A stretch of 64,000 nt of DNA from Microbacterium sp. LWO12-1.2 (GTDB taxonomy: Bacteria > Actinomycetota > Actinomycetes > Actinomycetales > Microbacteriaceae): positions 62,001-126,000 of the forward strand of contig NZ_JBEGII010000001.1 of the NCBI RefSeq assembly GCF_040675875.1, given 5' to 3'. A program made the translations under genes and the position numbers. Position 1 is the first letter of the stretch. Every line of letters starts with the position of its first letter. The notes below the pieces were generated by a model. That model searched no databases, had not been told where the DNA came from, and worked only from the letters and a program-made list of their open reading frames with translations. Below are positions 1-8,236 of the stretch, piece by piece.

Positions 1-767
1 CAGTGCGGGGCGTGGTACTCGGACTCGCCGCGCTTCCAGTAGCCCTTGATCACGGCCTTCGCGGGGTCGATCGCCCATCGTGCGAGCAGAGCGCGCCCCG
101 GCTTGACGATCCCCTGCTCGGCGGCGATGAACACGAACGGATCGTCGCCCACCATGTCTCCGGGCGCGAGGGATTCGAGGAAGGAGACGAGTGCGGAGCC
201 GGCGGGCGCCTCGCCCCGGTGCAGCCACTCGACCGTGACAGGGGCATCGATGTCGATCTCCCGCCCGGCCGAGACGGTCTCGATGACGATCCGCGCCGGG
301 TCGTCGGGTGCGATGAGGGCGGCGAAGCGGCGGATCGCGGGGATCGCGGTCTCGTCGCCGACCAGAAGCCAGGAACCGGGAGCACCGGTGAGCACCGCGG
401 AGCCTCGTGGCCCGCCGACGCCGATGGAGGAGCCGAGGGGAGCGGTCGCCGCCCAGGGCGCCGCGACGCCCTGGTCGCCGTGCACCGCGAACTCCACGTC
501 GAGCCAGTCGTCGCCCCAGGCGAGAGGGGTGTACTCCCGGCTCGGAGCGGACCGCAGCTCCTCGATCGAGTCCACCGGTCCCGATGGGAAGAACAGGCGC
601 ATGTGGTCGTCGGCGCCGGGAGAATCGAACCCGGCGAGATCCTCGCCGCTGAGGCGCACGCGGACGAAGTCGGGAGCGAGCCACTCGCGCGCGGTCAGGG
701 TGACGGTGCGGAAGCGCAGCTCCAGGCCGCGGCGCTCGATCGTGAAATCGGATTTCGTCTCGCTCAT
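1..767 (-). CDS. Siderophore-interacting protein (ferric-siderophore reductase), partial
   Basis: Cytoplasmic flavoprotein of the SIP/ViuB family, which reduces imported ferric siderophores to free the iron. Read from the ATG at 765-767, 255 residues are visible; the C-terminal end lies beyond the left edge. Seen: a FAD-barrel motif SREYTPL (76-82), a glycine-rich GGPRGS (118-123), the GDETAIPA motif (137-144) typical of SIP NAD(P)-binding domains, and a GYWKRGESEY stretch near the visible end like the SIP C-terminus. It diverges from the siderophore importer at 868-4670 across a promoter region with two iron boxes, one touching this start codon, so it is probably repressed by DtxR/IdeR in iron-replete cells. 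Confidence 0.9.
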   Translation of the reverse strand, partial: MSETKSDFTIERRGLELRFRTVTLTAREWLAPDFVRVRLSGEDLAGFDSPGADDHMRLFFPSGPVDSIEELRSAPSREYTPLAWGDDWLDVEFAVHGDQGVAAPWAATAPLGSSIGVGGPRGSAVLTGAPGSWLLVGDETAIPAIRRFAALIAPDDPARIVIETVSAGREIDIDAPVTVEWLHRGEAPAGSALVSFLESLAPGDMVGDDPFVFIAAEQGIVKPGRALLARWAIDPAKAVIKGYWKRGESEYHAPH

Positions 768-785
768 GGATTAAGGCTAACCTAA
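767..785. promoter_or_regulatory. DtxR/IdeR-type iron box 1
   Basis: The right half GCTAACCTAA (776-785) matches the right half of the DtxR/IdeR 19-bp consensus at every base. The left half is degenerate (about 4 of 9). The box overlaps the start codon of the siderophore-interacting protein gene, so a bound repressor would block that promoter. Regulation by DtxR is inferred from the motif and the iron-uptake genes on both sides. Confidence 0.65.
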
Positions 786-791
786 TTCTGG

Positions 792-810
792 TGAGGGTAG
801 GCAACCCTAA
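792..810. promoter_or_regulatory. DtxR/IdeR-type iron box 2
   Basis: TGAGGGTAGGCAACCCTAA is a 19-bp imperfect palindrome close to the DtxR/IdeR consensus, 58 bp upstream of the siderophore-binding lipoprotein ATG at 868. It lies 25 bp (centre to centre) from box 1, so two repressor dimers could cover the divergent promoters together. Confidence 0.65.
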
Positions 811-867
811 CTCACTCACGGCGTCCCCTGTGCGACGCATCGATCCCCGCAGAACAGGAGTCTCTCC

Positions 868-1863
868 ATGTCCATGCCCAGAACTCTCAGCGCCACAGGC
901 GTCGGCCTCGTCGGCCTTCTCGCCCTCTCCGGCTGCGCCACCGGCGGCACCGCCGAACCGGAGCAGTCGCAAGCCGCAGCGGCATCCGTCACCATCGAGG
1001 ACAACACCGGTGAGCACGAGATCGCGACGCCGCCGGCATCCGTCGTGGCCCTCGACAACCGCACGTTCCAGACCCTCTCGGACTGGGGTGTGGAGCTGTC
1101 GGCCGGGGCGGTCGCCCTGATGCCCGACACCGTGTCGTATGTGAAGGACGACGCGATCGTGGATGTCGGTCTGCACAGCGAGCCGGACCTGGAGGCCATC
1201 GTCGCCGTCGAGCCCGACCTGATCATCAGCGGCCAGCGCTTCACTCAGCACAACACGGCGATCGCCGACCTCGTGCCCGACGCGACGATCATCGATCTCG
1301 AACCGCGCGAGGGCGAGCCCTTCGACGAGGAGCTCACCCGTCAGGTCACCGTGCTCGGAGAGATCTTCGGCAAGCAGGACGAGGCGAAGAAGCTGGTCGA
1401 CGACTTCCACGCTGCCGTCGAGCGCGCGAAAGCCGCCTACGACGACGCCGACACCGTGATGGCGGTGAACACCTCGGGCGGAGCCATCGGCTACCTGGCG
1501 CCGACCGTGGGGCGTTCGCTCGGACCGGTCTACGACATCCTCGGACTCACGCCCGCCCTCGAAGTCGCTGACGCGACCGACGACCACCAGGGCGATGACA
1601 TCTCGGTCGAGGCGATCGCCGCCTCGAACCCCGACTGGATCCTGGTGCTCGACCGCGACGCCGTGTTCGCCGACGAGACCCCCGACTACGTGCAGGCCGC
1701 GGAGATCCTCGAGAACTCCGAGGCGCTCGCCGGCGTCACGGCGGTCAAGGACGAGCAGATCGTCTACATGCCCACCGACACGTACCTGAACGAAGGCATC
1801 CAGACCTACACGACCTTCTTCAACGACCTCGCCGACGCACTCGAGAAGAGCGCGGGCAACTGA
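868..1863 (+). CDS. Iron-siderophore ABC transporter substrate-binding lipoprotein
   Basis: Extracellular lipid-anchored protein that captures ferric siderophores for the permeases encoded next. The 331-residue product opens with a lipoprotein signal ending in a lipobox LSGC (Cys23), then a low-complexity linker and a periplasmic-binding-protein-2 fold of the FatB/CeuA type. The segment 'SVVALDNRTFQTLSDWGV' resembles the first helix and strand of that fold. The ATG at 868 follows an AGGAG site at about 852-858. It is the first gene of a four-gene operon and has an iron box just upstream. The siderophore class cannot be told from sequence; FatB/CeuA relatives bind catecholate or mixed siderophores. 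Confidence 0.9.
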   Translation: MSMPRTLSATGVGLVGLLALSGCATGGTAEPEQSQAAAASVTIEDNTGEHEIATPPASVVALDNRTFQTLSDWGVELSAGAVALMPDTVSYVKDDAIVDVGLHSEPDLEAIVAVEPDLIISGQRFTQHNTAIADLVPDATIIDLEPREGEPFDEELTRQVTVLGEIFGKQDEAKKLVDDFHAAVERAKAAYDDADTVMAVNTSGGAIGYLAPTVGRSLGPVYDILGLTPALEVADATDDHQGDDISVEAIAASNPDWILVLDRDAVFADETPDYVQAAEILENSEALAGVTAVKDEQIVYMPTDTYLNEGIQTYTTFFNDLADALEKSAGN

Positions 1864-1913
1864 GGACCCGCGGCGGCACCCGACGCACGCGCGGGTGCCG
1901 CCGCACCGTCATC

Positions 1914-2900
1914 ATGAAATCCACTGCTGTCACCACGCCCCCGCGATACGCGGGGCGCCTTTTCGACGTGAAGCTGCTCATCGGCGTGCTCGTCGTCGCT
2001 GCACTCCTCGGGCTGTCCCTGTTCACCGGGGTCTACGACATCGCCGGTGCCGACGACGGCGCCGAGATGTTCCAGATCACTCGCGTCCCGCGCACGATCG
2101 CCCTCGTGCTGGCGGGGGCCGCGATGGCCATGGCCGGTCTCGTGATGCAGCTGCTTACCCAGAACCGGTTCGTCGAACCGACCACCACGGGTACGACCGA
2201 GTGGGCGGGTCTCGGACTGCTCGTCGTCATGGTGCTCGTGCCGCATCCGTCGATTCCTCTGCGGATGGTGGGTGCGATCGTCGCCGCCTTCATCGGGACG
2301 ATGGTGTTCTTCGCGTTCCTGCGCCGCGTCTCGCTCACGTCCTCGCTCATCGTCCCGATCGTCGGCATCATGCTCGGGTCAGTGGTCGGGGCCGTATCGA
2401 CCTACTTCGCCCTGGTCACCGACTCACTCCAGAGCCTCGGGGTCTGGTTCGCGGGGAGCTTCACCTCGGTGCTCCGAGGCCAGTACGAGATGCTGTGGAT
2501 CGTCGCCCTGGTCGGCGTCGTGGTGTTCATCGTCGCTGACCGACTGACGATCGCCGGGCTCGGGGAGGAGATCGCGACCAACGTCGGCGTGAACTACAAC
2601 CGCATCATCCTGCTGGGCACCATCCTCATCGCGATCACCACGGGCGTCGTGACCGTCGTGGTCGGAAACCTGCCCTTCCTGGGGCTCATCGTCCCCAACA
2701 TCGTCTCGATGGTGCGTGGAGACGATCTGCGCAGCAACCTGCCCTGGGTGTGTCTGCTCGGCATCGCGATCGTCACGGTCTGCGACATCATCGGACGCAC
2801 GATCATCATGCCGTTCGAAGTGCCGGTGTCGCTGATCCTGGGGATCGTGGGTGCAGTCGTATTCATCCTTCTTCTTCTGAGGCAGCGTCGTCGTGGCTAG
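1914..2900 (+). CDS. Siderophore ABC transporter permease (FecCD family), first subunit
   Basis: Multi-pass inner-membrane subunit (328 residues) of the ferric-siderophore importer, family FecCD/BtuC. The N-terminus KLLIGVLVVAALLGLSLFTG is the first membrane span. The RVPRTIALVLAGAAMAMAG segment is the conserved FecCD motif after TM2, and GNLPFLGLIVPNIVSMVRGD is the conserved segment that contacts the ATPase. It follows the binding protein by 50 bp and overlaps the second permease by 8 bp (2893-2900), which points to translational coupling. Confidence 0.92.
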   Translation: MKSTAVTTPPRYAGRLFDVKLLIGVLVVAALLGLSLFTGVYDIAGADDGAEMFQITRVPRTIALVLAGAAMAMAGLVMQLLTQNRFVEPTTTGTTEWAGLGLLVVMVLVPHPSIPLRMVGAIVAAFIGTMVFFAFLRRVSLTSSLIVPIVGIMLGSVVGAVSTYFALVTDSLQSLGVWFAGSFTSVLRGQYEMLWIVALVGVVVFIVADRLTIAGLGEEIATNVGVNYNRIILLGTILIAITTGVVTVVVGNLPFLGLIVPNIVSMVRGDDLRSNLPWVCLLGIAIVTVCDIIGRTIIMPFEVPVSLILGIVGAVVFILLLLRQRRRG

Positions 2901-3918
2901 CCCCGTGGCGACGGACGCGCGTTCGGCCGGGTCGTTCACGACGGCGCACGCCCGGCGGCGCTACGCCGTCGTGCTCGGCACACTGATCGTCGCCGCCGCG
3001 GTATTCGGCTTCGGCGTTCTCGCGTGGGACAACCCGATGCCGGTCGGTTCCGACGGTTTCTGGCGCATCGCGAAGCATCGCGCCACGAGCGTGACGGTCA
3101 TGGCCGTGGTCGCCGTCGCCCAGGCGGTGGCGACGGTCGCCTTCCAGACCGTCACCAACAACCGGATCATCACGCCCTCGATCATGGGCTTCGAGTCGCT
3201 GTATCGGGTGGTGCAGACCTCGACCGTGTACCTCTTCGGAGTGGCGGGACTCGTCGCGATCCAGGGCATCTGGCAGTTCGGACTGCAGGTCGCGATCATG
3301 GTCGGCCTCGCCATGGCGCTGTATGGATGGCTGCTGTCCGGGCGGTACGGGAACCTGCAGATCATGCTGCTGATCGGGATCATCATCGGGGGAGGGCTCG
3401 GCGCCATCTCCACCTTCATGCAGCGTCTGCTCACCCCCAGCGAGTTCGACGTACTCGCCGCACGGCTCTTCGGCAACGTGTCGAACGCCGACGCCTCATA
3501 CCTGCCCCTGGCGATACCGCTGTGCGTCGGCGCCGCGGTGCTGCTGTGGATGCGTGCGCGGCGGCTGAACCTCATGGCGCTCGGCCCCGACACCGCCCGT
3601 TCGCTCGGCCTGGACCACCGCAGGGAGCTGTTCATCGTGCTGTTCCTGGTCGCGGTGCTGATGGCGACCTCGACCGCACTGGTCGGACCCATGACGTTCC
3701 TGGGCTTCCTGGTGGCGACATTGGCCTACCAGTTCGCCGACACGCACGACCATCGCCTGATCTTCCCTGTGGCCGTGCTCACGGCGTTCACGATCCTCGC
3801 CGGCGCGTACTTCGTGATGAAGAACGTCTTCTACGCGCAGGGCATGGTGTCGATTCTGATCGAGCTCGTCGGCGGCACCGTCTTCCTCATCGTCATCCTC
3901 AGAAAGGGCCGACTGTGA
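2893..3918 (+). CDS. Siderophore ABC transporter permease (FecCD family), second subunit
   Basis: Second FecCD-type permease (341 residues), the heterodimer partner of the preceding one in the manner of FatC/CeuC. The N-terminal 30 residues are hydrophilic and basic, followed by about nine hydrophobic spans. The GPMTFLGFLVATLAYQFAD stretch matches the ATPase-coupling region. The GTG start at 2893 lies inside the previous gene, and the stop overlaps the GTG of the ATPase gene at 3915. All four importer genes are therefore tightly packed. Confidence 0.92.
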   Translation: MASPVATDARSAGSFTTAHARRRYAVVLGTLIVAAAVFGFGVLAWDNPMPVGSDGFWRIAKHRATSVTVMAVVAVAQAVATVAFQTVTNNRIITPSIMGFESLYRVVQTSTVYLFGVAGLVAIQGIWQFGLQVAIMVGLAMALYGWLLSGRYGNLQIMLLIGIIIGGGLGAISTFMQRLLTPSEFDVLAARLFGNVSNADASYLPLAIPLCVGAAVLLWMRARRLNLMALGPDTARSLGLDHRRELFIVLFLVAVLMATSTALVGPMTFLGFLVATLAYQFADTHDHRLIFPVAVLTAFTILAGAYFVMKNVFYAQGMVSILIELVGGTVFLIVILRKGRL

Positions 3919-4670
3919 TCACACTCCAGGGCGTCCGCAAGGACTACAGCAGCGAGGTCGTCATCGGCCCCGTCGACCTGCAGATCCCCGCCGGCGGCAT
4001 CACGGCGCTGATCGGTCCGAACGGGGCGGGCAAGTCGACGCTGCTCACCATGATCGGGCGGCTCAGCGGGATGGATGCCGGTGCCATCGAGATCGCCGGC
4101 TACGACGTCGCGTCCACCCGATCGAAGGACCTGGCGAAGATCGTGTCGGTGCTCCGCCAGGAGAACCACTTCGTCACGCGCCTCACGGTGCGTCAGCTCG
4201 TGGGTTTCGGTCGATTCCCGCACTCGAAGGGGCGGCTCACGCGGGCGGACGAGGAGATCATCAGTCGTGCGATCGACTTCCTCGACCTCGCGCCGCTCGA
4301 GGGCCGCTATCTCGACGAACTCTCGGGTGGGCAGCGGCAGCGTGCGTACGTGGCGATGGTGCTGGCGCAGGACACTGCGTTCGTGCTGCTGGATGAACCG
4401 CTCAACAACCTCGACATGAAGCACGCCGTGCAGATGATGAAGCACCTTCGTCGCGCGGCGGAGGAGCTGGGACGCACGATCGTGATCGTGCTGCACGACA
4501 TCAATTTCGCCGGGCACTACGCGGACCACATCTGTGCCATGAAGGAAGGCGCCGTCGTGGAGTTCGGTCCGCCGTCCGAGATCATGACCGACGAGGTGCT
4601 CAGCCAGGTCTTCGACACCGCCGTGCAGGTGGTCGACGGACCCTCCGGCCCGCTCGCCGTGTATTACTGA
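3915..4670 (+). CDS. Siderophore ABC transporter ATP-binding protein
   Basis: Cytoplasmic ATPase of the siderophore importer, 251 residues from the GTG at 3915, which shares the bases GTGA with the stop of the upstream permease. Seen in order: Walker A GPNGAGKST, Q-loop near SVLRQENHF, signature LSGGQRQR, Walker B AFVLLDEPLNNLD and the switch histidine in VLHDINFAG. The order and spacing fit FecE/FhuC-type ATPases. A longer reading frame runs upstream from 3024, but that part is the wrong-frame shadow of the permease, so the coupled GTG start is preferred. Confidence 0.93.
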   Translation: MITLQGVRKDYSSEVVIGPVDLQIPAGGITALIGPNGAGKSTLLTMIGRLSGMDAGAIEIAGYDVASTRSKDLAKIVSVLRQENHFVTRLTVRQLVGFGRFPHSKGRLTRADEEIISRAIDFLDLAPLEGRYLDELSGGQRQRAYVAMVLAQDTAFVLLDEPLNNLDMKHAVQMMKHLRRAAEELGRTIVIVLHDINFAGHYADHICAMKEGAVVEFGPPSEIMTDEVLSQVFDTAVQVVDGPSGPLAVYY

Positions 4671-4679
4671 GCGTCGGGC

Positions 4680-4886
4680 TCAGAGCTCGATGCCGTGGTC
4701 CTCGTCGTTCACGCCGGCGTTGTGGCCTCGGCGGGACTCGTAGCCGAGGAACCAGCCCAACCAGACGATCGCGGCCAGCAGTACGCCGAGCCACACGTTC
4801 TGGAAGATCAGTCCGACCACGACGCCGATGATGAGCAGGCCGATCGTGACGAGCAGGCGGAGACCGAGGCGCCGGGGTGCGTTCAT
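4680..4886 (-). CDS. Small two-span membrane protein, function unknown
   Basis: A 68-residue protein with a basic N-terminus (MNAPRRLGLRLL), two closely spaced hydrophobic segments (about residues 10-28 and 32-48) and a charged C-terminal tail ending DEDHGIEL. It is predicted to be an inner-membrane hairpin with both ends in the cytoplasm. It converges with the siderophore ATPase gene, with 9 bp between the stops. No named family is recognised. Similar small proteins are common in actinobacterial genomes, and the clear hydrophobic pattern supports it being real. Confidence 0.6.
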   Translation of the reverse strand: MNAPRRLGLRLLVTIGLLIIGVVVGLIFQNVWLGVLLAAIVWLGWFLGYESRRGHNAGVNDEDHGIEL

Positions 4887-4909
4887 GCCCTCAGCCTAGG
4901 GGCTGGCGT

Positions 4910-5869
4910 TCAGCGCGCGCGGTGGTCCTCCGGCGCCAGTCGTGGGCCGCGTCGCGGCTCGTGCACGCCGCTGGCGAAGATGAGTCGGATCACGCGCTGA
5001 CGGTGACCGCTCCACGGGGCGAGCAACGCGACCATTCCGTCGTCGTCGGTGCGTTTCCCTGTGAGCGCGTGGCCGACCTCGTGCGCCAGATGGTAATCGC
5101 CCACGCTCACCGCATCAGGGTCGCCGAGCGCGCGGATGCGGGTCTCCGCCGAGGTCCAGACGCCGATGCCGGGGAGGCTCGTGAGCACCCGGTCGCGATC
5201 CGCTCCCGTCGGCGCCGCCTGAACAGCGCGTTCGATGCTGTCGCCGCGCAGGGCGGCACGCACGATCGTCTTCGACTGCGGAGGCTCGACGCCGGCACGG
5301 TGCCACGCCCATGAGGGGATGCCGCGCCACACGGAAGAGGGAGGAGGGGCATGCATGGGGCGAGGGGTGGGACCCGGTGCGCGCTCTCCGAAACGAGACA
5401 CGAGCGCGCGCCAGGCGCCGAAGGCCTGCATGCCGGTGACTTTCTGCTCGATGATCGCGCAGGCGAGGGCATCGAAGATCTCGTCGGTGCGCGTGAGGCG
5501 CAGTCCGGGATGGCGGCGGGCGGACTCGGCGATCAAGGGGTGCAGCGACGCATCGAAACCGTCGGCATCGTCGTCTGCTCCGCACAGGCGCGGTACCCGG
5601 CTCAGGGCGTCTTCGGCCCCCGGCCCCCACGCCGAGGCGCGGATCTCATCGCCCACGGCGCGCAGCGCGAGGGTGGTGGCACCGAAAGGTGTGCGGATCG
5701 CGCGCCAGATCACGGGCCCGTCGATGACGGTGGTCGGGTCGGTGCGTCCGCGGCGGAGCATGCCGACGGTCGAGAGGAGGTCGACGGGGTGCGCCGGCCG
5801 GTACACGGTCTCCCTGGGCGGCTCCGGAATCGCGGCGTCGGCCGCTCCGGCATCCGCTGTCAGGGTCAT
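4910..5869 (-). CDS. DNA-3-methyladenine glycosylase 2-like protein (HhH-GPD superfamily)
   Basis: Base-excision repair enzyme of the AlkA type, which removes alkylated purines. The 319-residue protein has a divergent N-terminal domain and a helix-hairpin-helix GPD domain in its second half. The hairpin LTSLPGIGVWTSAETRIRAL is followed by VSVGDYHLAH, whose Asp is in the position of the catalytic aspartate. An EQKVTG-like motif precedes it, as in AlkA relatives. It is shorter than Ada-AlkA fusions and lacks an Ada domain. It appears to be a single gene, separated from the small membrane protein downstream by 23 bp. Confidence 0.85.
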   Translation of the reverse strand: MTLTADAGAADAAIPEPPRETVYRPAHPVDLLSTVGMLRRGRTDPTTVIDGPVIWRAIRTPFGATTLALRAVGDEIRASAWGPGAEDALSRVPRLCGADDDADGFDASLHPLIAESARRHPGLRLTRTDEIFDALACAIIEQKVTGMQAFGAWRALVSRFGERAPGPTPRPMHAPPPSSVWRGIPSWAWHRAGVEPPQSKTIVRAALRGDSIERAVQAAPTGADRDRVLTSLPGIGVWTSAETRIRALGDPDAVSVGDYHLAHEVGHALTGKRTDDDGMVALLAPWSGHRQRVIRLIFASGVHEPRRGPRLAPEDHRAR

Positions 5870-5907
5870 GCGCCCACCCTACGTGGCGGGCCCGACACTC
5901 GGGCGCC

Positions 5908-6123
5908 CCCACAACTCAGGAAGAAGTCGCGCCACCGGCGGGTGCAGCGTCGGAATCCGCGTGTTCTGGCTCAGGCGTCCTGATTTGCGGCGGACGCACT
6001 CGGCTGCGGCTCGCTGCTCCGCAGGGTTCGGGGGGCGTCCACAACTCAGGCCGTTCGGCCTCGCGCACCGGTCAGAACTGCGATTTCGGGCTCCGGAGCA
6101 TCGACGGTCCTGAGTTGTGGACG
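5908..6123. repeat. Interspersed repeat with inverted CCTGAGTTGTGGACG copies
   Basis: Noncoding stretch between the glycosylase gene and a DNA-binding protein gene. The 15-mer CGTCCACAACTCAGG at 6036-6050 returns as its exact reverse complement CCTGAGTTGTGGACG at 6109-6123. A third, 13-base copy, CCCACAACTCAGG, lies at 5908-5920 in the same direction as the first. The inverted pair encloses 58 bp and could form a large stem-loop. It looks like a dispersed intergenic element rather than a gene; it may serve as a transcription stop or divider. Confidence 0.6.
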
Positions 6124-6154
6124 TCGAACCTCGGTGCCCGGGTGCGGACTCGGG

Positions 6155-6856
6155 TCAGAAGCGGTCGGGCGAAGGCGTGCCGTGACCGTAGCGGATCACG
6201 ACGTCGGCGTGCCGGTCGAAGCGGTACCCGATGCCGCGCACGGTGCGGACGATGTCCTCGTAGCGGCCGAGCTTGGCGCGCAGACGACGCACGTGCACGT
6301 CGATCGTGCGCTCACCCGGGGTCTCGTCGTCCTGAGCCTGCCACAGGGCGGAGACGAGCTCGCTGCGCTCGATCGTGCGGCCCTCGCGGAGCACGAGATA
6401 CTGCAGCAGCTCGAACTCCTTGTACGTGAACGCAGCGGATTCGCCATCGATCAGCACGCGCTTGCGTGAGATGTCGACGACGACGCCACCCTCTTCGTCA
6501 GTGGCGTCCTCTTCGGCCGCGGCCTTGGTGCGGGCGATCGCACCGGGTTCGTGCAATGCGAGGCGGACGACGTCGAGGTCGCGACCGCCGGAGCCGTGCG
6601 GGGCGAGGGCGACGGTCGCGTGCGTCTCGGCGCCGGGGGCGAGCTCGGCGAGCGTGCGACGCAGTGCGTCGACGAGAAGCGGGAGGCTCACTCCGGCTTC
6701 GGCTGCCTTGATCTCGTCGAGACCGACATAGAGGGCGAAACCACGGGGGGAGCGGACGGCGGGGAGGTCGGCGGCGGCGGCGAGCGGCACGGCGGAATCC
6801 TGTGCTGTGTGGACGGAGGTGGCGGCGGGACGCTCAAGGAGTGCGATGTTCGACAT
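6155..6856 (-). CDS. Winged-helix DNA-binding protein (OmpR/PhoB-type effector domain without receiver)
   Basis: Transcription factor of 233 residues from the ATG at 6854-6856, preceded by GAGGA. The C-terminal 95 residues are a Trans_reg_C winged helix: FTYKEFELLQYLVLREGR, then TIDVHVRRLRAKLG (recognition helix) and VRTVRGIGYRF (wing hairpin). The N-terminal 120 residues carry no receiver motifs: no acidic pocket, no phosphoacceptor Asp and no conserved Lys. The input is therefore not classical phosphorylation. No sensor kinase gene is adjacent. An upstream in-frame extension to 7033 is Arg/Ser rich and unlikely to be translated. Targets are unknown; phased TGTC repeats at 7117-7140 are one candidate site. 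Confidence 0.8.
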   Translation of the reverse strand: MSNIALLERPAATSVHTAQDSAVPLAAAADLPAVRSPRGFALYVGLDEIKAAEAGVSLPLLVDALRRTLAELAPGAETHATVALAPHGSGGRDLDVVRLALHEPGAIARTKAAAEEDATDEEGGVVVDISRKRVLIDGESAAFTYKEFELLQYLVLREGRTIERSELVSALWQAQDDETPGERTIDVHVRRLRAKLGRYEDIVRTVRGIGYRFDRHADVVIRYGHGTPSPDRF

Positions 6857-7182
6857 GATGATGAAGTCCTCAGGACGTGAGCCGATGGGCTCTGATGCGT
6901 TGCATGAATGACCGGGCGAGCCGGAAGACGAGCAAAGGGTGGATGCTCGGGGACTCAGGCTTCGCAGATCGCGAAGGGGCGAGTCGGGCGGGGTGGCTGT
7001 TCGTTCAGCGACACATTCGGCAACACATGCCAACGCGACCGGGCATCATCATCCCGGCAGTCCTGTTCGCCTCCTGGGCGGACAAAGGGCTTGCGTTGGT
7101 GGTCATGGGGGGATTATGTCGGATCGTGTCGGTCCGTGTCAAAACGACGACACCCTCGCACGGCGGGCGTAACGTGGAGGAG
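6857..7182. other. Intergenic region between divergent genes
   Basis: About 326 bp without a convincing gene. It must hold the promoters of the winged-helix gene (leftward) and the GNAT gene (rightward). The only order noticed is a set of TGTC half-sites at 10-bp spacing, listed separately, and a TAACGT element at 7170-7175 that could serve as a -10 box for a leaderless GTG start at 7183. Confidence 0.4.
7117..7140. promoter_or_regulatory. Three TGTC half-sites phased at 10 bp (candidate regulator site)
   Basis: TGTC occurs at 7117, 7127 and 7137, each followed by a similar hexamer (GGATCG, GGTCCG, AAAACG). Direct repeats at 10-11 bp spacing are the usual binding pattern of OmpR/PhoB-type winged-helix regulators, and such a protein is encoded next to it. 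Binding is inferred only from the pattern and location. Confidence 0.35.
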
Positions 7183-7491
7183 GTGACGACTTCGACGCTT
7201 GCCTCAGGCTTCCTCCTCACTGATGAGAAGGACGCATCGCGCTACACGCTCCACCGGGACGGCCAGCTGGTGAGCGTGCTCGACTATCGCGACGACGGAC
7301 GGACGGTGGCACTCACGAGGGCCTTCACCATCCCGACTTTCCGGGGCCATGGCTACGCCGGCGTCGTCGTGGAAGGAGCGGTGGCCGACATCATCGCGCG
7401 GGGTGATCGCAAGGTCGACGCGGTGTGCTGGTACGTCGCCGACTGGTTCGACGCGCACCCGGAGCATGCCGGGCTCCTGCGCGTCCGCTGA
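7183..7491 (+). CDS. GCN5-like N-acetyltransferase (GNAT/YidJ type), small
   Basis: Protein of 102 residues from the GTG at 7183. It has the condensed GNAT pattern of the YidJ/Gtn group: a short beta hairpin (YTLHRDGQLVSVLDYRDDG), a central strand (VALTRAFTIP) and the acetyl-CoA loop FRGHGYAG, then a helix and the strand VDAVCWYVADWF. These proteins acetylate small molecules or protein termini; the substrate here is unknown. The GGAGGAG at 7176-7182 abuts the GTG, which is too close for a normal ribosome site. An in-frame GTG at 7174 or a leaderless transcript from a TAACGT -10 box are alternatives. Confidence 0.78.
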   Translation: MTTSTLASGFLLTDEKDASRYTLHRDGQLVSVLDYRDDGRTVALTRAFTIPTFRGHGYAGVVVEGAVADIIARGDRKVDAVCWYVADWFDAHPEHAGLLRVR

Positions 7492-7556
7492 CCCCTCGGC
7501 GCCTCAGCGAGAGTGTGACGCTGTGTTACGCGGAATCCGGCTGGCAGGATGAGGTC

Positions 7557-8024
7557 ATGAAACTCGCCGAGGCACTCACGGCGCGCGCCGATCTGCAGCG
7601 CCGCATCGAACAACTCCGCGCACGGATCACCGCGAACGCCCGTTACCAGGAGGGTGAGGAGCCTGCCGAGGACGCGGCCGCGCTGATCGTCGAGGCCGAT
7701 GCCGCCCTCGAACAGCTGCGACAGCTCATCCGCCGCATCAACGCCACCAACTCGCGTCTCGATCTCGGCGTCGACGGAACCATGACCGATGCTCTCGCCG
7801 CCCGTGATGTGCTCAGGATGCAGCACTCGCTGCTCGCGGATGCGGCTGCGGCGGCATCCGGTGCGAACGACCAGTTCCTGCGCCAGATGCGTTCGGAGCT
7901 GCGTCAGATCTCGGCACTTCCCGTCGGCGAGCTGCGCGCACGCGCTGACCGTGTCGCGCAGGAGCTGCGCGAGCTCGACAACCGGATCCAGCAGGCGAAC
8001 TGGAGCAACGACCTGAAGGAGTAG
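7557..8024 (+). CDS. DIP1984-like coiled-coil protein, function unknown
   Basis: A 155-residue, largely alpha-helical protein resembling the DIP1984 family of conserved actinobacterial proteins. It opens MKLAEALTARADLQRRIEQL, continues with acidic EGEEPAEDAAALI and a second helix with LEQLRQLIRRINATNS, and ends with a charged helix ELRELDNRIQQAN. That helix order matches the family. No catalytic motif or membrane segment is visible. The ATG at 7557 is preceded by GGATGAGG. No operon partner: the GNAT gene ends 65 bp upstream and the downstream gene has its own leader. The family's role is unknown to me. Confidence 0.8.
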   Translation: MKLAEALTARADLQRRIEQLRARITANARYQEGEEPAEDAAALIVEADAALEQLRQLIRRINATNSRLDLGVDGTMTDALAARDVLRMQHSLLADAAAAASGANDQFLRQMRSELRQISALPVGELRARADRVAQELRELDNRIQQANWSNDLKE

Positions 8025-8236
8025 CAGCGGAAGTCGGTAGTCACGACGAGGCGGACACAACCCCTGCCGGAGGGGCAATCCGGCTCATGTGGGCGGAGGG
8101 CAGCCCGGAACGCATCGCGCAGCCCCGCACGCCGCACATGTGATCGCGCACCGCGCATCATGCATCACCGAGTGTCGATCGTCGTGACGAGGGTGGGTCA
8201 GGGGACCTTCCGCTTACGAGAGCCAGCGACCAGGGA
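8025..8236. other. Intergenic stretch upstream of the drug-exporter leader
   Basis: About 210 bp with no coding signal that I can support. The leader with its likely promoter starts at about 8237 and is described separately. Confidence 0.4.
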
